DNA of 12,960 nt from Bacteroidales bacterium. GTDB taxonomy: Bacteria > Bacteroidota > Bacteroidia > Bacteroidales > JAADGE01. The notes under the pieces were generated by a model. The model made no database searches, was not told the origin of the DNA, and saw only the letters and a list, made by a program, of their open reading frames with translations. Position 1 is the first letter of the stretch. Every line of letters starts with the position of its first letter. The stretch spans positions 1 to 12,960 of the forward strand of contig JALSMF010000218.1 of assembly GCA_026987795.1 (NCBI GenBank), given 5' to 3'. Positions 1-5,891 of the stretch are shown piece after piece. The position numbers were made by a program, and so were the translations under genes.

Positions 1-24
1 AAAACTTGTATGGAGGTTTACATT

Positions 25-1266
25 TTAAATCTTTTCAGCTTTATAGTAAACAGTACTGCTGTTTTCCTCTCTGAATATTTTTTCGGCATATTTAATAATA
101 TCAGCAGCAGAAATATTATTATAAATATCAAGCTCGTTATTAATTAAACCGGCATCCGATATATTTTCGTATATTGCTAAGTTCATAGCTTTATTCAAAA
201 CATCGGTTTCCGAGAAAATAAAGTTAGATTCTATTTTATTTTTAACTTTTTGAAGTTCTCTTTCGCCTATTCCTTTTTCTGTCAGGTTAAAAAGTTCGTC
301 AGAAACTGCATTTTCTGCATCTTTAAATGAAATGCCGTCTGATATGTTTCCGCTGAAAACAAACAGTCCGGGGTCGTTACTCCCTAAAATATAAGCATCA
401 AGAGATGAAAAGATGTTCTTTTTCTTAACCAGGCTTTGATATAAACGGGAAGATTCTCCGTTAGAAAGGACATCGGACAGTAAATTTGCCGCATAAAATC
501 CTTTATTATTTCTTTCGCACATATGATAAACTCTGTACCAAGCATTTATCGGCACTTTTCTTCTTACCGTTATTTTTCTTGCTTCTGTTTGTTCCGGCTC
601 TGCCGGTATTTTATTTTTAGTAACATTTCTTTTTTCAATACTCCCGAACCACTTGTTTACGACATCTTTAATATAATCCGGTTCAAAATCACCGGCGATG
701 CTTAAAATTGCATTATCCGGAGCATAATATCTATAAAAAAAGTCCTTTACATCCTGCAATGTCGCATTTTCTATGTGTGATATTTCTTTTCCTATAGTTG
801 CCCACTTGTAGGGGTGAATTTTGTATGCCAAAGGTCGCATAAGCAGCCAAAAATCACCGTAAGGTCTGTTCAGGTAATTTTGTTTAAATTCTTCGATAAC
901 TACTTTTTTCTGAATATCAAGACTTTTTTGTGTAAAAGCTAAGCTCAACATACGGTCAGACTCAAGCCACAGAGCTGTTTCGAGATTACCTTTGGGCAAG
1001 GTTTCGTAATAATTAGTTATATCACTGTTAGTAAAAGCATTACTGCTTCCGCCGGCTTCTTGTAAAGGCTTGTCATAATTCGGGATATTAAGCGAGCCTC
1101 CGAACATTAAATGTTCAAACAAGTGAGCAAAACCTGTTTTGTCGGGATTCTCATCTTTTGAACCTACATTGTAAAGGATATTGACTGCTGCAATCGGAGT
1201 ATCTTTATCTTGATGAAAAATCACCCGTAAACCGTTTTCTAAAGTAAATTTCTCGAATTTTATCAT
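25..1266 (-). CDS. M16 family zinc metallopeptidase (insulinase/PqqL-like)
   Basis: Predicted 413-residue peptidase of the M16B (processing-peptidase/PqqL-like) group, which cleaves peptides with a single zinc. The inverted zinc motif HxxEH is visible as HLFEH at residues 48-52 (H48, E51, H52), and the third ligand is probably one of the glutamates in VVIEEF near 125-126. The C-terminal half carries the family's substrate-site SSRLYQ stretch (around residues 272-277). The length fits a single-unit M16B subunit. I see no signal peptide, so the location is presumably cytoplasmic, though many Bacteroidota relatives are exported. The start is placed at the ATG complementary to 1264-1266 (MIKFEKF), because homologues begin just before FTLxNGLRV. 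An in-frame ATG 60 nt upstream would overlap the preceding gene by about 50 nt. It follows the flavin oxidoreductase gene after 7 nt and is probably co-transcribed. M16B enzymes often work as pairs; a partner could lie beyond the window edge. Family call is sure, substrate unknown. Confidence 0.9.
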   Translation of the reverse strand: MIKFEKFTLENGLRVIFHQDKDTPIAAVNILYNVGSKDENPDKTGFAHLFEHLMFGGSLNIPNYDKPLQEAGGSSNAFTNSDITNYYETLPKGNLETALWLESDRMLSLAFTQKSLDIQKKVVIEEFKQNYLNRPYGDFWLLMRPLAYKIHPYKWATIGKEISHIENATLQDVKDFFYRYYAPDNAILSIAGDFEPDYIKDVVNKWFGSIEKRNVTKNKIPAEPEQTEARKITVRRKVPINAWYRVYHMCERNNKGFYAANLLSDVLSNGESSRLYQSLVKKKNIFSSLDAYILGSNDPGLFVFSGNISDGISFKDAENAVSDELFNLTEKGIGERELQKVKNKIESNFIFSETDVLNKAMNLAIYENISDAGLINNELDIYNNISAADIIKYAEKIFREENSSTVYYKAEKI

Positions 1267-1273
1267 AAGTTTT

Positions 1274-2224
1274 TTAAAAGTTAAACCTTGTGTGGTTAAT
1301 TTGTTCTTTTGCTGTTTTATATTCAAGAATAATATCGTTAATTATATTTTTTACGGGTTTAATATCTTTTATTAATGATGATACCTGCCCGATTTCAAGT
1401 TCACCGTTTTCTGTATCACCTTCAAACATTCCGAGCTTTGCCCTTGCTCTTCCCAGGAGTTCCGACAATTTTTCACGGTCGGCTCCTTTATTTTCTGCTT
1501 CAATAACATCCTTACAAAATTTATTTTTGATAAGACGAACAGGAACTAATTTCTTGAGAGCAAGATAAGTATCGCCCTCTCCTGCATTTATTACTTCTTC
1601 TTTAAATTTATTATGTGCAGAGGCTTCAGAGGAAGCAACGAATCGGCTTCCGATTTGTACTGCATCGGCACCGAGCAGCATTACCGCCAACATAGCTCTG
1701 CCCGTTGCAATACCTCCTGCCGCAATGAGCGGTTTTGCCGTAACCGAGCGCACCAAGGGAGTAAGAACGAGCGTTGTTGTTTCTTCTCTGCCGTTATGCC
1801 CGCCGGCTTCAAAGCCTTCGGATACTATTGCGTCAACACCTGCAGAATCTGCCTTTTCGGCAAATTTTGAATTTGAAACGACATGGGCTACTTTTATTCC
1901 GTGTTTCTGCAAATATTTTGTCCAAGTTTTAGGATTTCCCGCAGAAGTAAATACTACTTTTATTTTTTCGTCAATAATAATTTTCATTATTTCTTCCGTT
2001 TGGGGATATAACAGGGGAACATTAACACCAAACGGTTTGTCGGTTGCTTTTTTTGTTTTTTGAATATGTTCTTTAAGAACTTCCGGATACATTGAGCCGG
2101 CACCTATAAGACCGAGTCCCCCGGCATTACTGACCGCAGAAGCTAATTCCCATCCTGAGCACCATATCATACCGCCTTGAATAACCGGGTATTTTATATT
2201 AAAAAGTTTGCAGATTCTGTTCAT
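1274..2224 (-). CDS. NAD(P)H-dependent flavin oxidoreductase, nitronate monooxygenase / FabK-like
   Basis: Predicted 316-residue FMN-dependent TIM-barrel enzyme of the 2-nitropropane dioxygenase family, which includes nitronate monooxygenases and the FabK enoyl-ACP reductases. Visible signatures are the N-terminal YPVIQGGM, the EAGGH loop with the conserved histidine (H143 from the chosen start), the phosphate-binding AAGGIATG at about 168-175 and GADAVQIGSRF at about 185-195. The histidine lies at nearly the same position as the catalytic H144 of pneumococcal FabK, and the length also fits FabK. However, HNGREETTTLVL after the histidine looks more like the general NMO group, so the reaction (fatty-acid elongation versus nitronate detoxification) is not decided here. 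The start at 2224 gives the family-typical MNRICKLFNIKYPVIQ. An in-frame ATG at 2269 would add 15 residues not seen in the family. It is the first gene of a probable pair with the M16 peptidase. Confidence 0.9.
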   Translation of the reverse strand: MNRICKLFNIKYPVIQGGMIWCSGWELASAVSNAGGLGLIGAGSMYPEVLKEHIQKTKKATDKPFGVNVPLLYPQTEEIMKIIIDEKIKVVFTSAGNPKTWTKYLQKHGIKVAHVVSNSKFAEKADSAGVDAIVSEGFEAGGHNGREETTTLVLTPLVRSVTAKPLIAAGGIATGRAMLAVMLLGADAVQIGSRFVASSEASAHNKFKEEVINAGEGDTYLALKKLVPVRLIKNKFCKDVIEAENKGADREKLSELLGRARAKLGMFEGDTENGELEIGQVSSLIKDIKPVKNIINDIILEYKTAKEQINHTRFNF

Positions 2225-2342
2225 ACCATTTACTTGAAAAATTTCTGCAAGGTGCAAAAAAAACAGCATATTTGCAAGCCGTCATATTGCTATGCTAATA
2301 AACAAACAGTCAAATTAAAGTCGGTTTTACTTATAATTTAAA

Positions 2343-2361
2343 ACAGTAATACCGTTACTGT
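2343..2361 (-). terminator. Probable intrinsic terminator after the butyrate kinase fusion gene
   Basis: A perfect 7-bp inverted repeat, ACAGTAA at 2343-2349 and TTACTGT at 2355-2361, encloses a 5-nt loop. Read on the minus strand, the stem is followed by TTTAAATTAT. It lies 36 nt beyond the fusion gene's stop codon and before the flavin oxidoreductase gene. The U-tract is short and interrupted, so this is a moderate call. Confidence 0.5.
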
Positions 2362-2396
2362 CAGTGTTTTAATTATTAACTTTCGGATTTAATGTA

Positions 2397-4367
2397 TTAT
2401 ACAAAAATTTTATCTTTTATTTCGGCAAAAGCATTTATCATTTTTAGTTTTTCGGCTGTTTTACGATTAACAAAAAGTTTTGCTTTTTTCGGTTTTATAA
2501 CTCTGTCTTTTACCCGATTATTATCCAAGATATCCAATGCAATTTTAACGGAAGTCTCTGTTACGTCACTCCACGGAATTACATAGCCTGACAGTCCTCC
2601 TCTCAAAACAGTATCCTCCAGCATACATAAAGTAGGGAAGCTTCCGGTTATTATATTTAAGTCCTCATATCCGGAGGCGGCGATAACAGTACTTGTTCCT
2701 ATATATACCCACTTTACATTGTTACGCTTAAAATAATTTTTGGCTTTTTTAAAGTCGTCAGAGTCTTGTATTTCAAAACTATATGCTTCAATGCCTTTTT
2801 TTCGTATATATTCTGATATATCATCATATTGTATTTCTGCCTGCAATTCGCCTCTGCGGTATAAAACACCTATTTTGTCAAGTTTTTTTTCTAATTTTAA
2901 CACAGTGTTTTCAAATTGATCTTTGATTTCCGGAGCATAACAAGTTGCATAATAATTTTTATTATGTTCTTTTTCAAAGTCAGAAATAACGGCAGGGCTG
3001 TAAATACCGGTAAAAATAATCGGGATATCTTCGTTTTTCATATATTGCCCTATTCGCATACTTATCGGAGATCCGATTGAAAAAATCAAATCAACTTTTT
3101 CAGATTTAAATTTTTCAACGGCATTCATAAGATTTTCTTCTTCTCTTTTACAATTTATATAAATTATCTTCAAATTATTATTTCTTTCTTTTCTGAAAAT
3201 ATACCCTGCCTTTCTGAACTTCTCCTCTATTACGTTAATTGACTTTACATAAACTTCCAGGTTGTCCCAGTACAGGATTCCTATTTTTTTTATTTTTTGC
3301 GTATAATGCTTAGCCCTGTCCTCTCCTTTTAACACTCGCAATGCTCCCTGAGCCAATGCCTTAAGCTCTGTTTCTCCGGGGTAAACATAAACTTCCCCCA
3401 TAAAACTTACTCTTTCTTTAATCCAGCTTGTCAGCATTTTAGAATATGCTAAACCTCCGGTAAGAATAATCCCGTCAATTTTGCCTTTAAGGTTTGTTGC
3501 CCTTTTTCCGATTTCTTCAGCAACCTGGTATGCCATAGCCTTATAAACCAGTTCGTACTTCTCGGAACCTGCCGCAACCATTTTTTCAACATTACGAGCA
3601 TCATTAGTATTAAAATAAGATACCAGACCGCCCTTACCTACAATCATTTTTTTCAGCTCATTTTCGGAGTATTTACCGGATATACATTTATCAAGAATTT
3701 TAAACAAAGGTAAACTTCCGCTGCGTTCGGGAGAAAAGGGACCTTCGTAAAGACCGTGATTTACGTTAATCGCCTTTGCATTTTTAAGAGCTGCAACCGT
3801 AATACCGCCCCCGAGATGAGCAACTATAAGATTTAAATCGTTTATTTTTTTATTAACAGATTTTGAATGTTCTCTTGCGGTAGCAAAAATATTTAAGGCG
3901 TGCAGTAAAGATGAGCGTTCAAAATCTTTATGACCGGATATTCTTGCTACAGGTTCTAAATCATCAACAGCAGGCGGATCTACAATGAAAGAGGGCACCG
4001 AATATTCCCAACCTATACTGTATGCTATTACACAACCTAAATTTGAGGCATGTTGCCCTTGATAGCCTATACGAGCATCATTTATCATTTCTTCATCAAT
4101 ATAGTAAGTTCCGCTCGGAATTGGTTTTATTAATCCCCCTCTTCCTACAACGGCGTCTAAATCAGAGAGTTTAAACCCTTCTTTATTTAGTGCCTTAAGA
4201 ATCTCTTCTTTGCGGAATGTGTACTGATCCCAAATATCTGCGTATTGTTCAAGTTGTTTCGGACTATGGCTTACGTTTATTTCAAAAATACATTCTTCAT
4301 TTTGAAACAACCCTATTTTGGTAGAGGTAGAACCGGGATTTATTGTGAGAATATTATATTTCTTCAT
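2397..4367 (-). CDS. Butyrate kinase fused to a cytosolic ABC-type substrate-binding (PF04392-like) domain
   Basis: A 656-residue protein. Residues 1-357 are a full butyrate/branched-chain fatty acid kinase of the acetate kinase superfamily, which makes ATP from acyl phosphate and ADP. Visible are INPGSTSTK (N10), VGRGGL (R76), VDPPAVDD (D130), VAHLGGG (H184), ERSGSLP (R215), IILTGGLAYS and YPGETE (E332). Kinase homology ends at ALRVLKGEDRAKHY, the usual C-terminus of free butyrate kinases (about 355 residues). Residues 358-656 match a complete two-lobed PF04392 solute-binding protein: KIGILYWDN start, VDLIFSIGSP, IPIIFTGIYSPA, KIGVLYRRGE, VKWVYIGTST and terminal NRKTAEKLK. There is no lipobox or signal peptide, so the binding domain should be cytosolic. 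The frame is open throughout. The start at 4367 (MKKYNIL) is preferred over an ATG 30 nt upstream because the kinase family begins there. No phosphotransbutyrylase gene (ptb) lies nearby. Domain calls are sure; ligand-controlled kinase activity is inference. Confidence 0.92.
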   Translation of the reverse strand: MKKYNILTINPGSTSTKIGLFQNEECIFEINVSHSPKQLEQYADIWDQYTFRKEEILKALNKEGFKLSDLDAVVGRGGLIKPIPSGTYYIDEEMINDARIGYQGQHASNLGCVIAYSIGWEYSVPSFIVDPPAVDDLEPVARISGHKDFERSSLLHALNIFATAREHSKSVNKKINDLNLIVAHLGGGITVAALKNAKAINVNHGLYEGPFSPERSGSLPLFKILDKCISGKYSENELKKMIVGKGGLVSYFNTNDARNVEKMVAAGSEKYELVYKAMAYQVAEEIGKRATNLKGKIDGIILTGGLAYSKMLTSWIKERVSFMGEVYVYPGETELKALAQGALRVLKGEDRAKHYTQKIKKIGILYWDNLEVYVKSINVIEEKFRKAGYIFRKERNNNLKIIYINCKREEENLMNAVEKFKSEKVDLIFSIGSPISMRIGQYMKNEDIPIIFTGIYSPAVISDFEKEHNKNYYATCYAPEIKDQFENTVLKLEKKLDKIGVLYRRGELQAEIQYDDISEYIRKKGIEAYSFEIQDSDDFKKAKNYFKRNNVKWVYIGTSTVIAASGYEDLNIITGSFPTLCMLEDTVLRGGLSGYVIPWSDVTETSVKIALDILDNNRVKDRVIKPKKAKLFVNRKTAEKLKMINAFAEIKDKIFV

Positions 4368-4449
4368 TTTTATTATTTGACGGTATATTATTATCAATAA
4401 GTATGCAAAATAAGTATTTTCCCAACGGTTAAGAACATTTTCTTTAACA

Positions 4450-4457
4450 CAAATTTA
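4450..4457 (-). promoter_or_regulatory. Candidate -7 element upstream of the butyrate kinase fusion gene
   Basis: On the minus strand 4457-4450 reads TAAATTTG, an exact match to the Bacteroidota TAnnTTTG element. It lies just past the stop codon of the YhhN-like gene and about 83 nt before the fusion gene's start. No TTTG was found at the expected -33 spacing, so the call is weak. Confidence 0.35.
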
Positions 4458-4460
4458 CTT

Positions 4461-5081
4461 TTACGATACTCTGAACACTGATTTTACAATTAAATACTGT
4501 GCTGTCCAATATAAAATAATTGTTACTATTTCTGACAAATAATAACTGTGAATAAATTTTGTAAATGCTATATTGGTATCCGAAATTGCAAACAAAACAG
4601 CTCCCGTGAAAGCAAAAATTGCTGTTTTATTATAATTTCTTTGCATATATGCTCTCCAAACCATTGTAATTATTACATAAATATAAAAAATTACCGGAAC
4701 AAATAAGTTTCCCAAATGAGAAAAAAACAAATAAGCCAACAGAGTTGCCGTTGCATATGAAATTGTAAAACTTATTAAATCAATTTCTTTACTTCTTTTA
4801 ACAAAAGCAACAGTATAAAAAATATGTGCAATTAAGAAAGCCGCCAGACCGAATATAAATTCATCTACTATTTTCATTAAAAAAATATCTCCGATAAGAG
4901 AAAGTATAAGACCTGTAAAAATGAGTTTTTTATACAGTGTGTCAGGTTTTATAGAAACAATTAAAATTATTAAAGGCAACGGTTTTGTAATTGCTCTTAA
5001 AATATCATTATCAATAAATACGGCAAAGCAAAAAACTGCTGCAGTGAGGATATAAAAAAGTGTTAAATACTTTCTTTTCAT
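4461..5081 (-). CDS. YhhN/TMEM86 family membrane protein, putative lysoplasmalogenase
   Basis: A 206-residue polytopic membrane protein of the YhhN/TMEM86 family. Animal TMEM86B and some bacterial members hydrolyse the vinyl-ether bond of lysoplasmalogens; other members are uncharacterised. Family landmarks in order are TKPLP (32-36), SLIGDIFLM (61-69), the FGLAAFLIAHIFY segment (77-89), AISDTNIAF (165-173) and the C-terminal YWTAQYLI (191-198). The acidic residues D65 and D168 are in the positions expected for the active-site cluster. About seven or eight hydrophobic helices span nearly the whole chain, and the length matches the family. It is followed after 93 nt by the butyrate kinase fusion gene. 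That gap holds a possible promoter, so co-transcription is uncertain. Plasmalogens occur mainly in anaerobes, which fits a fermentative host, but enzymatic activity is inferred from family only. Confidence 0.82.
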   Translation of the reverse strand: MKRKYLTLFYILTAAVFCFAVFIDNDILRAITKPLPLIILIVSIKPDTLYKKLIFTGLILSLIGDIFLMKIVDEFIFGLAAFLIAHIFYTVAFVKRSKEIDLISFTISYATATLLAYLFFSHLGNLFVPVIFYIYVIITMVWRAYMQRNYNKTAIFAFTGAVLFAISDTNIAFTKFIHSYYLSEIVTIILYWTAQYLIVKSVFRVS

Positions 5082-5119
5082 AAGTTTTTACTTTAAATAT
5101 GTTTTTCAATAATAAAAAA

Positions 5120-5150
5120 TTTGCCTCGTTTTTGATATTAAATATATTTG
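5120..5150 (+). promoter_or_regulatory. Bacteroidota-type promoter for the 60-residue zinc protein gene
   Basis: TTTG at 5120-5123 and TATATTTG at 5143-5150 are separated by 19 nt, an exact match to the Bacteroidota housekeeping-sigma consensus TTTG-N19-TAnnTTTG. Transcription should begin near 5157, leaving a leader of about 20 nt before the ATG at 5178. Confidence 0.75.
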
Positions 5151-5177
5151 CATCTTTAAAACTTAAAAAATGATAAA

Positions 5178-5360
5178 ATGGAAGATGCTAAAAAAACTTG
5201 TCTTGTTTGTAAAAAAGACGAAAATGAAATACCTTTGATTGTTATGAAATATAAAGGTGAAGAGTTGAGGATTTGCCCTCAGCATATTCCGGTTCTCATT
5301 CATAATCCGCAGAATTTGGTCGGGTTAATAGAGGGAGCCGAAAATTTTACGGCAGGGTAA
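5178..5360 (+). CDS. Small putative zinc-binding protein (CxxC...CxxH)
   Basis: A 60-residue protein I cannot assign to a named family. It contains two metal-ligand pairs, C8-x2-C11 (CLVC) near the N-terminus and C33-x2-H36 (CPQH), with a 21-residue spacer. This is the geometry of a single treble-clef or zinc-ribbon-like site. Between them VMKYKGEELRIC looks like a short beta hairpin, and the C-terminal NPQNLVGLIEGAENF is predicted helical. There is no signal peptide or membrane segment, so it should be cytosolic. It is flanked by an excellent promoter 20-60 nt upstream and a strong terminator 9 nt downstream, which makes it a self-contained, genuinely expressed monocistronic gene rather than a chance frame. 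The function is unknown; the metal site is inferred from the Cys/His spacing. Confidence 0.8.
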   Translation: MEDAKKTCLVCKKDENEIPLIVMKYKGEELRICPQHIPVLIHNPQNLVGLIEGAENFTAG

Positions 5361-5368
5361 TATAACAG

Positions 5369-5410
5369 ATAAGTAAAAAGTTCGGTAATAAAACCGAACT
5401 TTTTACTTAT
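5369..5410. terminator. Bidirectional intrinsic terminator between convergent genes
   Basis: A perfect 18-bp inverted repeat, left arm 5369-5386 and right arm 5393-5410, with a 6-nt AT loop. The GC-containing core AGTTCGGT/ACCGAACT is followed by TTTTTACTTAT when read in either direction, so one hairpin can serve both the zinc-protein gene (plus) and the YjbQ gene (minus). The right arm directly abuts the YjbQ stop codon at 5411-5413. Confidence 0.9.
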
Positions 5411-5827
5411 TCACTCCCCTATTATTTTAACCAAAACTCGTTTTTTTCTCTTGCCGTCAAATTCGCCGTAAAAAATTTGCTCCCACGGTCCGAAGTCTAG
5501 TTTTCCGTCAGTAACCGCAACAACAACCTCTCGTCCCATAATTGTTCTTTTAAGATGGGCATCAGCATTGTCTTCAAAGGTATTGTGATTATATTGTGAG
5601 TAAGGCTTTTCGGGAGCAAGTTTTTCAAGCCACTTTTCAAAGTCTTTATGTAAGCCGGACTCATCATCATTTATAAAAACGCTTGCTGTAATGTGCATTG
5701 CATTAACCAATATCAGTCCTTCCCGTATTCCGCTTATTTCAAGTTCTTTCTGAATATGCGGAGTTATATTTATCAATTCTCGTCTTTGAGATGTATTAAA
5801 CCAAAGCTCTTTTCTGTATGATTTCAT
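5411..5827 (-). CDS. yjbQ: YjbQ/UPF0047 family protein (secondary thiamine-phosphate synthase-like)
   Basis: A 138-residue protein of the YjbQ (UPF0047) family. It is a small trimeric fold annotated as a secondary thiamine-phosphate synthase because family members can weakly replace ThiE; the physiological role is not settled. Diagnostic stretches are all present: HITASVFINDDESGLHKDFE (H45), the QYNHN segment (H81), DNADAHLKRTIMGREV (H91) and TDGKLDFGPWEQIFYGEFDG. The clustered conserved histidines are thought to form a metal or phosphate site. The length equals the family norm, and the ATG at 5827 gives the usual MKSYRKEL start. There is no signal peptide, so it is cytosolic. It lies downstream of the flotillin operon but behind a terminator at 5848-5876, so it probably has its own promoter, which I could not identify. 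It ends against a shared bidirectional terminator. The family assignment is firm. Confidence 0.93.
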   Translation of the reverse strand: MKSYRKELWFNTSQRRELINITPHIQKELEISGIREGLILVNAMHITASVFINDDESGLHKDFEKWLEKLAPEKPYSQYNHNTFEDNADAHLKRTIMGREVVVAVTDGKLDFGPWEQIFYGEFDGKRKKRVLVKIIGE

Positions 5828-5847
5828 TATTTTATGATTTATTTTAT

Positions 5848-5876
5848 AAAAAAGAGTTCCGTCAATCTCGAAACTC
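5848..5876 (-). terminator. Intrinsic terminator of the NfeD-flotillin operon
   Basis: On the minus strand GAGTTTCG (5876-5869) pairs with CGGAACTC (5861-5854) in an 8-bp stem with one G-U pair and a 7-nt loop. An uninterrupted TTTTTT (5853-5848) follows. It lies 15 nt beyond the flotillin stop codon and 20 nt before the YjbQ start. Confidence 0.8.
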
Positions 5877-5891
5877 CTCTGAAAAATAATA

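Noticed and set aside
1267..1326. N-terminal extension of the M16 peptidase from an ATG at 1326
   Set aside because: It would overlap the end of the flavin oxidoreductase gene, and the extra 20 residues do not resemble family N-termini; MIKFEKFTLENG from 1266 does.
1274..2224. Naming the flavin oxidoreductase fabK
   Set aside because: FabK and nitronate monooxygenases share all motifs visible here, and there are no fatty-acid synthesis neighbours to decide.
2225..2269. Upstream ATG at 2269 for the flavin oxidoreductase
   Set aside because: It adds 15 residues before the family-typical MNRICKLFNIKYPVIQGG; homologues start at the second ATG and the conserved His then falls at the FabK-like position.
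2397..4367. Possibility that the kinase-binding protein fusion is a frameshift or assembly artefact
   Set aside because: The frame is open through the junction, both domains are complete, and the binding domain lacks the signal peptide a separate lipoprotein gene would need. Chimeric assembly cannot be excluded without reads, but nothing in the sequence suggests it.
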